From JANWLD01 sp035700225 (GTDB lineage: Bacteria > Patescibacteriota > Saccharimonadia > Saccharimonadales > 2-12-FULL-41-12), in NCBI GenBank assembly GCA_035700225.1, contig DASSOT010000039.1, positions 1-17,552 of the forward strand: a stretch of DNA of 17,552 bases. The letters run 5' to 3'. The notes under the pieces are model-generated. The model saw nothing but the letters and a program-made list of their open reading frames with translations. It was not told where the DNA came from and searched no databases. The position numbers and the translations under genes were made by a program. Numbering within the stretch: the first letter of the stretch is position 1; the number at the start of each line of letters is the position of its first letter. Positions 1-5,927 of this stretch are shown here, in pieces.

Positions 1-357
1 AAAACTAGTAAAGCCGTCGGCATAGTATTCTACACTTTGCTAGTGACTGAAGGCGCGATAGTCGGCGCAGGCGGCTCAACCGTCATCTTGCTGATTATGA
101 TGTATTTTTTCGGTTATGAAATAATTCAAGGCTACGCGACAAACACTCCGGCTGACCTGCTTTCTTCTATTATTCCGGCTGTCGTATATTCATTTTACGG
201 ATTTGTTGCACTTGTGCCCGCGGCGATAATTTTTTTGGGAATGCTGATAGGCGGGTTCATAGGAGCCAACACTGCTCTTGAAAAAGGGAGTCGCTGGATC
301 AAGAATCTATTCACCTTAATCATCATAGCGTCCGTGATAAAAATATTGTTTTTCTAG
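1..357 (+). CDS. TSUP (TauE/SafE-like) membrane permease, C-terminal part
   Basis: The frame is open from base 1 and ends at TAG 355-357, so the 5' end lies outside the window; the TTG at 37 is internal. The roughly 118 visible residues are very hydrophobic and form about three to four membrane segments. The last part has a glycine-rich helix (LGMLIGGFIGA), a short charged linker ending in RWIKNLF, and a final helix ending in KILFF. This matches the C-terminal repeat of the TSUP family, integral membrane permeases that export sulfite or organosulfonates or move other small anions. The substrate cannot be told from this fragment. The family call rests on the C-terminal pattern only. The next gene has its own promoter and a hairpin lies between them, so this gene is probably the last of its transcript. 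Confidence 0.72.
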   Translation, partial: KTSKAVGIVFYTLLVTEGAIVGAGGSTVILLIMMYFFGYEIIQGYATNTPADLLSSIIPAVVYSFYGFVALVPAAIIFLGMLIGGFIGANTALEKGSRWIKNLFTLIIIASVIKILFF

Positions 358-394
358 GCGGTTCGTAGTCCGAAGAAAATGTTTTCCACATGCA

Positions 395-412
395 AAAAAG
401 CGCGAGCTTTTT
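395..412 (+). terminator. Possible weak intrinsic terminator after the permease
   Basis: AAAAAGC (395-401) and GCTTTTT (406-412) form a 7-bp stem closed by a GCGA tetraloop (GNRA type). The T tract is part of the stem, so it could act in both directions. It has only two GC pairs, so this is a tentative call. It ends just before the -35 box of the next gene. Confidence 0.4.
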
Positions 413-415
413 ATT

Positions 416-445
416 TTGACGGTATTTTGGGCTACACTGGATACT
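416..445 (+). promoter_or_regulatory. Sigma70-type promoter of the beta-helix protein gene
   Basis: TTGACG (416-421) and GATACT (440-445) are separated by 18 bases; the -10 matches 4 of 6 consensus positions. An alternative -10, GGCTACACT (430-438), resembles boxes upstream of other genes here but has no -35 at a suitable distance. A strong AGGAGG (455-460) lies 10 bases before the ATG at 471. Confidence 0.5.
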
Positions 446-470
446 ACATGCAACAGGAGGGAAGTTGTTA

Positions 471-1568
471 ATGAAATACCACATTAATTACGGTATACAA
501 AACACTCAAACCCTAACAAAAAGAATCATTACTTTAATCGCAGTGGCAGTAAGCTGTGTCGGACTGGCAGTCGGAATTCCGCTTTCCGCCCATGCCGCAG
601 GCTGTACATCCGTCACTACTTCAAAAGGCAACCTTACAGCGGCACAGGTCGGCGGTAACGTTACCGGCGAAGTTAATGCTACCGGCTGTGACATCGGCGC
701 TTATTTCAACGCTGATAACCCCGGCCAGGTAAAGAATGCTAGCATTCATGATGCGAACCAATACGGCGTGTTCGTGGATGGTAACGTAGCCAGCGACACA
801 AAGGTTAATGTAACCAACAGCGAAGTTTACAATATAGGAAATCACAGCGCTGGAGTATTTGCACCAAACGGAAACCAGACCGGACTCGGTATTTACTTTG
901 CTGGCTTTAACAGCGTGGGTACAGCATCCGGCAATATAAGCGGAAATGATGTCAGCCAATATCAAAAAGGCGGCATAGCGATAAACGGTGAAAACGCCAA
1001 CGCGAACGTCAGGGGTAACGACGTGACTGGTTTGGCTAACGTACCATTCATTGCGCAAAACGGCATACAGTTCGGTTACGGAGCAACCGGGCAAGCTCAG
1101 AACAATACTGTTGATGGCAACTGGTACACCGGAGCCAACTGGGCTTCTACCGGCATCCTGGTTTTTGAATCAGACAATGTGAACGTCGACAAAAACACAG
1201 TTACCAATAACCAAGTAGGAGTAGATGCCGAATCGTGGTGCTACTTCGGGGTGCCCAGCGCCAACAACAATAAATTTGTCAACAACACCATCAGCGGAGC
1301 AGACTACGGCGCAATTGTAGCGGCTTATTCCCTATACTCGGATTGTGATGCTCAAGCCAACAATAACAAAGTCACCAACAACACCATCAGCGGCACGGAC
1401 AGCGCTGATAGCGAAGGTATATTTGTAGGAACTTACGTATACACCGGTTCTTATTCACCGGAAACTAAAAACAACAAAGTAATTCATAACGATGTAAGCG
1501 GATTTGAAACCGCACAAGATACCTCAGGCGACGCAACCGCAAAGGTTCACGCCAACTCGTTCCAGTAA
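471..1568 (+). CDS. Secreted right-handed parallel beta-helix repeat protein
   Basis: The protein has 365 residues. The ATG at 471 is preferred over the in-frame TTG at 465 because AGGAGG (455-460) is only 4 bases from the TTG but 10 from the ATG. A long signal peptide has basic residues K17-R18, a hydrophobic core at about 19-38, and a likely signal peptidase I site after AHA or AHAA (42/43). The rest is rich in Asn, Gly, Thr and Val and contains degenerate coil repeats of the type NNKVTNNTISG, clearest at about residues 262-345. This is the pattern of NosD/pectate-lyase-like beta-helices (Beta_helix/PbH1 repeats). There is no membrane anchor, so it is probably released or held by other surface parts. 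It could be a carbohydrate-active enzyme or a binding protein; no catalytic residues can be assigned. It is the first of three exported proteins in a row. Confidence 0.8.
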   Translation: MKYHINYGIQNTQTLTKRIITLIAVAVSCVGLAVGIPLSAHAAGCTSVTTSKGNLTAAQVGGNVTGEVNATGCDIGAYFNADNPGQVKNASIHDANQYGVFVDGNVASDTKVNVTNSEVYNIGNHSAGVFAPNGNQTGLGIYFAGFNSVGTASGNISGNDVSQYQKGGIAINGENANANVRGNDVTGLANVPFIAQNGIQFGYGATGQAQNNTVDGNWYTGANWASTGILVFESDNVNVDKNTVTNNQVGVDAESWCYFGVPSANNNKFVNNTISGADYGAIVAAYSLYSDCDAQANNNKVTNNTISGTDSADSEGIFVGTYVYTGSYSPETKNNKVIHNDVSGFETAQDTSGDATAKVHANSFQ

Positions 1569-1589
1569 AATAAGAACAAATACCAAATT

Positions 1590-1617
1590 AATGCGCGGGC
1601 GAAACAGCCCGCGCATT
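1590..1617 (+). terminator. Intrinsic terminator of the beta-helix gene
   Basis: An 11-bp GC-rich stem pairs 1590-1600 (AATGCGCGGGC) with 1607-1617 around the loop GAAACA. A T-rich stretch follows. The stem core ATGCGCGGG recurs in the terminator of the next gene. Confidence 0.8.
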
Positions 1618-1703
1618 TGATTTGTGTGGGGTTTTTTACATACTGGCGATAGTATCCAGACCATAATGTGTATTTTAAAACCTAAAGAAAAGGAGTTTAG
1701 TTC

Positions 1704-2558
1704 ATGAAGAAACGTATTTTATCAACTTTTAGCACGGTTATCGCCAGCCTCGGGTTATTCGTGGGTATGGTGCCGGGATTGGTATCAGCCGAAGCTTCAC
1801 AGGTTGTCGTTACACCCGGCAATACACAGGGCTGGTCAACCGCAGACACGAGGACGGGTGGTGCCGTAAATTATATTGATGATACGACCGCTCCAGGCGA
1901 TCCGAATAATGGTGCGCTTCAACTGACGACTGACGCATCGACTACGGCGAAGGCCCAGTACTTGCACGAAAACGATACGTTGCTTGCGGACGTCAATGAC
2001 CTTAGTTATTCCACCAAGCAAAATTCTGCTTCTTTTCTTGAAGGAGATGCTTCCTACCAGCTTCTGGTCGACTTGAACGGTAGTGCTGAAGGCGGCTTCA
2101 CAACATTCGTATACGAGCCATATCAAAACGGTGTCGTAACACCAGGAATCTGGCAGTCATGGGACGTTGACAGCGGCCAGTTCTGGTCCAGCCGTTCGTT
2201 CACTGACGGAGGAACTTGTAATATAACAGCTGGCGGCGGGGGAGCGCCTTTCTACACGCTGGCTGATTTGCAGACGAACTGCCCCGACGCGGTAGCAGTG
2301 GGCTTCGGAGTCAATGTTGGCTCTAACAACCCGAGCTATGATGTCGAAGCAGATTTAGTTCAGTTCAACGATACTATCTATAACTTCGAACCGTTTGCAA
2401 CGCCTAGGGATAAAGACGCATGCAAAAATGACGGCTACATGGCCCTCAGCGATCAAAATGGCCAACCTTTCAAGAACCAAGGCCAATGCGTAGCTTACGC
2501 CAATCATAACGATGGTGTAGGACGGGACGATATAAACGTCCATGGTTTCAGGCCATAA
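1704..2558 (+). CDS. Secreted protein of unknown function with C-terminal Cys module
   Basis: The protein has 284 residues; the ATG at 1704 follows AAAGGAG at about 1689-1695. It begins with a signal peptide (MKKR, hydrophobic core to about 25, probable cleavage after VSA at 29). The middle, about 33-230, is rich in Gly, Asp, Thr and aromatic residues, as in a beta-sandwich domain; it has Cys172 and Cys193, which could form a disulfide, and no enzyme motif I recognise. The last 50 residues carry a module with Cys240 and Cys262 around a KNDG stretch and the segment FKNQGQCVAYA. I recall similar short CxxGG...FxNQGQCV tails on exported proteins of Gram-positive bacteria, but cannot name a family. 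No transmembrane anchor or sortase motif is present. It has its own terminator, so it may be a single-gene transcript. Secretion is well supported; function is unknown. Confidence 0.75.
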   Translation: MKKRILSTFSTVIASLGLFVGMVPGLVSAEASQVVVTPGNTQGWSTADTRTGGAVNYIDDTTAPGDPNNGALQLTTDASTTAKAQYLHENDTLLADVNDLSYSTKQNSASFLEGDASYQLLVDLNGSAEGGFTTFVYEPYQNGVVTPGIWQSWDVDSGQFWSSRSFTDGGTCNITAGGGGAPFYTLADLQTNCPDAVAVGFGVNVGSNNPSYDVEADLVQFNDTIYNFEPFATPRDKDACKNDGYMALSDQNGQPFKNQGQCVAYANHNDGVGRDDINVHGFRP

Positions 2559-2580
2559 ACAAACTTTAGGCACAGCAAGT

Positions 2581-2610
2581 AAATGCGCGGGAAACTTTAC
2601 CCGCGCATTT
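2581..2610 (+). terminator. Intrinsic terminator, same stem as the previous one
   Basis: The stem pairs AAATGCGCGGG (2581-2591) with CCCGCGCATTT (2600-2610) around an 8-base loop, followed by TATTTATT. It lies 23 bases after the stop of the 1704 gene. The core ATGCGCGGG is identical to that at 1591-1599, although the flanks are not similar. Confidence 0.82.
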
Positions 2611-2630
2611 TATTTATTAGCCTCTGGGAT

Positions 2631-2658
2631 TTGACAACGAGCATTAGAATGAGAAAAT
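2631..2658 (+). promoter_or_regulatory. Candidate promoter of the anchored surface protein gene
   Basis: A perfect -35 box TTGACA (2631-2636) is followed after 16 bases by GAAAAT (2653-2658), a 4 of 6 match to the -10 consensus. The predicted leader is about 28 bases, A-rich, with no Shine-Dalgarno sequence. Confidence 0.5.
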
Positions 2659-2692
2659 GGTAAACATAACCAATTAAAACAAAAAACAAAAA

Positions 2693-3940
2693 ATGAAAAA
2701 AATTATCGCACAACTCTCTACTATTATAAGTACCGCCGTAATACTGTTGGTAAGTACGCCGGTTTATGCGTCTATCAGCAGTACGATTAGTATCGATAAC
2801 TTCTCCAACGGCGGGACAATCAAAGCTTCTACAGGGTATTCCTGCGCAACATCGCACTGCGACTATAGCTGGAGCAGGGCGGATGGCACCGGCATAACTT
2901 TTATGGTTTCTTCAATCAAATCAGGCATGAAACTTAAAAAATTCGATGGTACGCGCGGCAGTGATGGTAGTAGTATCTGTGCGGAATCCAACCCTACCAG
3001 CGCAAAAAAATGCACCATATCCAATGCGGATAACCTAAGTCAGGTAAGCGCGGATTATGTTTATAGCAACTATAAACTAGCTGTCACGGAACAAGGTTCC
3101 GGTTCAGGCTACTTTACGGTTACAAAGGGTTCGAGTTGCGGAACGAATTGTTTCACCGGCTATGACTATAACGACCAATTCAGCATAACGGCGCATCCTG
3201 ACCCCGGTTCGGTTTTTACGGGATGGGAAACTTCGGGCCAGCAATGTTATGCGTATAGCGGAGTAGGCAAGGCCAGCACAGCCATACGCAACACCAACGC
3301 TACCTGTTCGGTAACCATTCGCTCATCAACTCAGACAAATACGGCTGTCGGCACGTTCAGCAAAAGTACAACTTCCAGCTCAGGAAGCTCCTCATCTACA
3401 ACTTCAAATTCTTCTTCTACTTCAACCAGTAGCGAGACGACTACGGATGGAAAGCCCAAGATTCCTACGGTAGATACCATACAGGTCGATGGCAATGAAG
3501 TATCTTCAAAAGATTCCATAATTCTCAACTCAAATCAGCCCCTTCAGCTTGCCGGCAAGACTGTGCCCAACGGCATAGTTACCCTCACAATCCACTCCGA
3601 CCCTATGACCGTTACGACCAAGGCGGACAAAAATGGCAACTGGAGCTACACCATCAGCGGTTTGCCTGCTGGCGACCATTATGTGGAAGCGTCCGTCAAA
3701 GACCCCAAGACCAAAAAGACCTCCAAGCTGGGCAAACTGCTTTCATTTACCGTAGCCCAGACCGACAACCCGGCCAGCACCGCGGTGAATGCGGGGAACA
3801 ATGTAGCTTCTTCAAGTAAAAAGAGTGTTTTTATAGCGATAATCGTTTTGTTGGCTCTTGCCGCCGCTGGCTGGTATTTCTACGGCCGCAAATGGTGGCA
3901 AAAACGCAAAATGAATAAAACCGGCCCCATAGCCGGTTAA
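2693..3940 (+). CDS. Cell-surface protein: InlB-type repeat, Ser/Thr stalk, Ig-like domain, C-terminal anchor
   Basis: The protein has 415 residues. A signal peptide ends near VYA (26). Residues 27-125 form a Cys-containing domain (C51, C56, C96, C107) that I do not recognise. Residues 127-222 resemble the divergent InlB B-repeat/Bacterial_2 type: CGTNC (149-153), then SITAHPDPGSVFTGW, then a Cys and a final GTF. Residues 223-250 are an almost pure Ser/Thr stalk. Residues 262-354 are Ig-like, of the kind with a GNWSYTISGLPAGDHYVEA stretch. A single transmembrane helix (about 379-397) is followed by a basic tail (RKWWQKRK), giving an outside-facing stalked protein fixed in the membrane. Such layouts suit adhesion or host contact, which is inference. 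The start has an A-rich leader and no Shine-Dalgarno sequence. The last codons overlap a terminator hairpin. Confidence 0.85.
   Translation: MKKIIAQLSTIISTAVILLVSTPVYASISSTISIDNFSNGGTIKASTGYSCATSHCDYSWSRADGTGITFMVSSIKSGMKLKKFDGTRGSDGSSICAESNPTSAKKCTISNADNLSQVSADYVYSNYKLAVTEQGSGSGYFTVTKGSSCGTNCFTGYDYNDQFSITAHPDPGSVFTGWETSGQQCYAYSGVGKASTAIRNTNATCSVTIRSSTQTNTAVGTFSKSTTSSSGSSSSTTSNSSSTSTSSETTTDGKPKIPTVDTIQVDGNEVSSKDSIILNSNQPLQLAGKTVPNGIVTLTIHSDPMTVTTKADKNGNWSYTISGLPAGDHYVEASVKDPKTKKTSKLGKLLSFTVAQTDNPASTAVNAGNNVASSSKKSVFIAIIVLLALAAAGWYFYGRKWWQKRKMNKTGPIAG
3919..3938. terminator. Bidirectional terminator shared by the surface protein gene and tRNA-Gly
   Basis: AACCGGC (3919-3925) pairs with GCCGGTT (3932-3938) around a 6-base loop. 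The hairpin covers the last codons of the 2693 gene and the first base of its stop codon. Read on the minus strand, it starts 5 bases after the CCA end of tRNA-Gly and is followed by TTATTCATTTT, so the better T tract serves the tRNA transcript. Confidence 0.7.
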
Positions 3941-3943
3941 ATT

Positions 3944-4020
3944 TGGTGCGGGTGAGGGGACTCTAACCCCTGGCCTCATCCTTGGCAAGGATGCGCTCTA
4001 AACAACTGAGCTACACCCGC
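3944..4020 (-). tRNA. tRNA-Gly (anticodon GCC)
   Basis: On the minus strand the parts are: acceptor GCGGGTG pairing with CACCCGC, D stem GCTC/GAGC, anticodon stem CATCC/GGATG with loop TTGCCAA (anticodon GCC), five-base variable region, T stem AGGGG/CCCCT, discriminator A and an encoded CCA (3944-3946). It reads GGU and GGC. The oddity is the elbow. The D loop is AGTTGTTTA, with T where G19 is expected, and the T loop is TTAGAGT, with A where C56 is expected. The near-universal G19-C56 pair is thus replaced by U19-A56, while G18, T54, T55 and A58 are normal. Because both partners changed, the gene looks functional and not decayed. Confidence 0.95.
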
Positions 4021-4034
4021 ACATTAACTAGCAA

Positions 4035-4063
4035 ATTGTAGCAAACCCCCCTGTTAAAAGCAA
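4035..4063 (-). promoter_or_regulatory. Promoter of tRNA-Gly
   Basis: On the minus strand TTGCTT (4063-4058) and TACAAT (4040-4035) are 17 bases apart, and TGC directly precedes the -10 (extended -10). The predicted transcript start is about 8 bases before the mature tRNA 5' end. Confidence 0.75.
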
Positions 4064-4073
4064 AAGTGCCTGG

Positions 4074-4463
4074 TTAATTGCGACTTGCTACGGTAGCCGC
4101 TGGTTGTATTCTAAGCTCCCTGAACTGAGCAGGACCTTCTATGGTTTCAGATTCCCCTTCATAACCGTGAAAGGTTAAAGATGCACCTTCTGCAAGCTCA
4201 TACAAACCGAGGTCTGGATCATCGGTTGATATACAATCATCTATAGCTCGCGCTCCTAAATCGTGATGATTATACATATTTCCGCTTCGTCCTTCTATGT
4301 GTATACCCCGGCGTACTTTTTTACCTTGGAGGGTAAGGGTTTCTGAAGCAATATTAAACCCCTTATCACTTTTGGCAACAAACAGACCTCCTACTTCGGT
4401 AGGTTTAATTTCAACGCTTTCAACTGCTTGCATTCTGATTTCAACACTAACGCCTGGTTTCAT
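4074..4463 (-). CDS. Orphan protein of unknown function
   Basis: The protein has 129 residues. It starts at the ATG at 4463 (minus strand), 9 bases after AGGAG (4477-4473) and behind a strong promoter, so it is very probably a real gene. There is no signal peptide, membrane segment or Cys pair motif. The sequence alternates short beta-prone stretches (VSVEIRMQAVESVEIKP, GLFVAKSDKGFNIA) with Gly turns and an acidic middle part (IDDCISTDDPDLGLYELAEG), suggesting a small mostly-beta cytoplasmic protein. I do not recognise the family. It is alone on its strand: the downstream neighbour is the separately promoted tRNA-Gly, and the upstream neighbour is the divergent DUF1428 gene, with which it shares an intergenic region and overlapping -10 boxes. 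Confidence 0.65.
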   Translation of the reverse strand: MKPGVSVEIRMQAVESVEIKPTEVGGLFVAKSDKGFNIASETLTLQGKKVRRGIHIEGRSGNMYNHHDLGARAIDDCISTDDPDLGLYELAEGASLTFHGYEGESETIEGPAQFRELRIQPAATVASRN

Positions 4464-4486
4464 CTTATAAAGCTCCTAATTTTATC

Positions 4487-4495
4487 TGCTATAAT
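4487..4495 (+). promoter_or_regulatory. Extended -10 element facing the DUF1428 gene
   Basis: TGC TATAAT is a perfect extended -10 box on the plus strand, inside the minus-strand promoter. It would give a leader of about 90 bases for the gene at 4594. No good -35 is visible, and a closer candidate exists at 4533-4562, so its use is uncertain. Confidence 0.4.
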
Positions 4496-4519
4496 ACACT
4501 ATTTTATTAATTGAGTCAA
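4491..4519 (-). promoter_or_regulatory. Strong promoter of the minus-strand orphan gene
   Basis: On the minus strand TTGACT (4519-4514) and TATTAT (4496-4491) are separated by exactly 17 bases. The -10 overlaps a plus-strand TATAAT by five bases, so the same AT core could serve both directions. Confidence 0.8.
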
Positions 4520-4532
4520 GAGCGCGTCCTTT

Positions 4533-4562
4533 TTGCTTTACCTTAAGTGCTAAAATTATAAA
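4533..4562 (+). promoter_or_regulatory. Promoter region of the DUF1428 gene
   Basis: TTGCTT (4533-4538) and TATAAA (4557-4562) are 18 bases apart. An overlapping extended -10, TGC TAAAAT (4548-4556), is an alternative. Either would place the start about 15-30 bases before the GAGGAGGAG ribosome binding site near 4580-4588. Confidence 0.5.
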
Positions 4563-4593
4563 GGATAGAATTTTAAAAAGAGGAGGAGATAAA

Positions 4594-4974
4594 ATGGCTA
4601 AATATATTGATGGGTTTGTTTTGGTTGTACCTAAAGGAAAAGAAGCAGAATATCAGAAGATGGCAGAAATGGGCCGGGATTCTTGGATGAAGCATGGCGC
4701 ACTTCAATACTTTGAATGTAGAGGCGATGATCTTAGGCAACAGGAAATGGGTGACGAAAAATCGCGTGCTTACGCGGAAATGACGGGTGCAACAGCCGAT
4801 GAAAATGTATGGTTTTCTTTTATCATCTTTAACTCTAAAGAACACCGGGATGAAGTAAACAAAAAGGTAATGGAAGAAATGAACGAAACCTTTAAGGATC
4901 AGGCCGATTTTGAAATGCCGACAGATATGAAAAAGATGGCATACGGCGGCTTTGAAGTAGCGGTCGAAGGTTAA
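4594..4974 (+). CDS. DUF1428 family protein
   Basis: The protein has 126 residues; the ATG at 4594 follows the strong GAGGAGGAG. It matches the DUF1428 (YbaA-like) family over its whole length: N-terminal YIDGFVLVVP, then WMKHGALQYFEC with a GDD following, a central WFSFIIFNSKEHRD, and the C-terminal MAYGGFEV. These proteins have a dimeric alpha-beta barrel (ferredoxin-like) fold and no established reaction. The gene is cytoplasmic, with no signal or membrane segment. It begins a four-gene run of small proteins (DUF1428, DUF1801, VOC, RibD_C-like) that often occur as scattered accessory genes in soil bacteria, so horizontal gain is plausible. Family assignment is firm; the role is unknown. 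Confidence 0.88.
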   Translation: MAKYIDGFVLVVPKGKEAEYQKMAEMGRDSWMKHGALQYFECRGDDLRQQEMGDEKSRAYAEMTGATADENVWFSFIIFNSKEHRDEVNKKVMEEMNETFKDQADFEMPTDMKKMAYGGFEVAVEG

Positions 4975-4988
4975 GTCTTTTATTCACA

Positions 4989-5384
4989 ATGAGCGCTGGT
5001 AAGAAAACAATCGTACCTGGCGGGGTAGATGAATACATCGCAAAATGTCCGCCAGAAATCCAGGACAAATTACAAGAAATCCGGACGGCTATACGTGAAG
5101 TCACGCCGGATGCTGTCGAAACTGTCAGCTACTTTCAGTTCCCGGGCTACGGGTACATTGATAAGGGCTATGACTATAACGGTATGTTCGCATGGTTTAG
5201 CTATAAAAAACCATATATTCGCCTGCATGTCCGCCCACCGGTAGTCGACGAACATAAAAAAGAGCTTGAAGGCTGTAAGCTTTCCAAAGGAGCCGTCAGC
5301 TTTCCGGAAGAAAGAAACATATCGCCAGAGCTGGTTAAGAAAATGGTAACGGCAAGCCTGGATGTCATGAGGAATAAGTCCTAA
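4989..5384 (+). CDS. DUF1801 (YdhG-like) family protein
   Basis: The protein has 131 residues and starts at an ATG 14 bases after the DUF1428 stop, with no clear Shine-Dalgarno sequence, so it is probably cotranscribed and translated by reinitiation. The DUF1801 pattern is visible: VDEYIAKCPPEIQDKLQEIR near the start, then a TPDAVETVSY segment and a short PGY stretch, a central MFAWFSYKKPYIRLHV strand pair, and a C-terminal KGAVSFP element followed by the final helix. DUF1801 proteins are small cytoplasmic alpha/beta proteins; a Bacillus member has been suggested to act in iron handling, but no reaction is settled. The usual SYGMP motif is altered here to SYFQFP. Confidence 0.8.
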   Translation: MSAGKKTIVPGGVDEYIAKCPPEIQDKLQEIRTAIREVTPDAVETVSYFQFPGYGYIDKGYDYNGMFAWFSYKKPYIRLHVRPPVVDEHKKELEGCKLSKGAVSFPEERNISPELVKKMVTASLDVMRNKS

Positions 5385-5429
5385 GATAAATGTAATACGT
5401 AAGGCGCTAAAAGCAGTTAGGGTATAGAG

Positions 5430-5879
5430 ATGAATTCAAAAAATTCTAATCTGAAAAGAATGGACAATATCGGTATCGTGGTCGAGTCTCTTGATGAAGT
5501 TATTTCTTTTTTTGAAGAGCTGGGCTTAAAGCTTGAAGGACGAGCAAAGGTTGAAGGTGAATGGGCCGGGCGTGTTACCGGGTTAGGTAACCAGAACGTT
5601 GAGATTGCTATGATGGTTACCCCGGATGGACATAGCCGCGTTGAACTATCTTGTTTTCTTGTGCCGCCGGTAATTGCTGACCACCGCGACGCTCCAGTAA
5701 ACGCCCTTGGCTACCTGCGGACAATGTTTACCGTAGAAGATATAGACGACACACTATCCAGGCTCGAAAAACATGGGGCAGAGCTTGTTGGCGAAATAGT
5801 TAAGTATGAGAATTCTTATCGTCTTTGTTACATTCGCGGCCCTGAAAAGATATTGATAGGCCTGGCAGAAGAACTTTAA
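5430..5879 (+). CDS. VOC (glyoxalase/bleomycin-resistance fold) family protein
   Basis: The protein has 149 residues. A VOC beta-alpha-beta-beta-beta unit opens with MDNIGIVVESLDEVISFFEELG (residues 11-32) and a second unit begins near 93-100 (YLRTMFTVEDIDDTLSRLE). The C-terminal part has IRGPEKILIGLAEEL, corresponding to the usual strand that carries the last metal ligand. The common first His before IGIVV is Asn here, and the Glu of VELSCF is kept, so metal binding may differ from glyoxalase I. The substrate is unknown. The ATG at 5430 has only GGGTATAGAG upstream; the ATG at 5460 would also give a full domain. The gene lies 45 bases after the DUF1801 gene. Confidence 0.82.
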   Translation: MNSKNSNLKRMDNIGIVVESLDEVISFFEELGLKLEGRAKVEGEWAGRVTGLGNQNVEIAMMVTPDGHSRVELSCFLVPPVIADHRDAPVNALGYLRTMFTVEDIDDTLSRLEKHGAELVGEIVKYENSYRLCYIRGPEKILIGLAEEL

Positions 5880-5891
5880 GTTTAGCTAATT

Positions 5892-5921
5892 ACGACAATA
5901 AATAGATTGCAGGCGTATAAT
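5892..5921 (+). promoter_or_regulatory. Promoter of the RibD_C gene, predicted leaderless transcript
   Basis: A perfect TATAAT (5916-5921) is preceded after 18 bases by ACGACA (5892-5897, 4 of 6). The -10 ends only 6 bases before the ATG at 5928, so transcription would start at or within a base or so of that codon. Confidence 0.65.
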
Positions 5922-5927
5922 AGATGC

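Noticed and set aside
465..470. TTG at 465 as the start of the beta-helix protein
   Set aside because: Only 4 bases separate it from AGGAGG; the ATG at 471 has better spacing.
621..1094. 157-codon minus-strand frame
   Set aside because: Shadow of the repetitive beta-helix gene, with no initiation signals.
1250..1500. Short repeats (CAACAACACCATCAGCGG type) as a CRISPR or mobile repeat
   Set aside because: They are in-frame coil repeats of the beta-helix protein and have no spacer regularity.
3360..3450. TC/AG-rich low-complexity tract as a phase-variable repeat
   Set aside because: It encodes the Ser/Thr stalk with mixed codons and has no uniform tandem unit that could slip.
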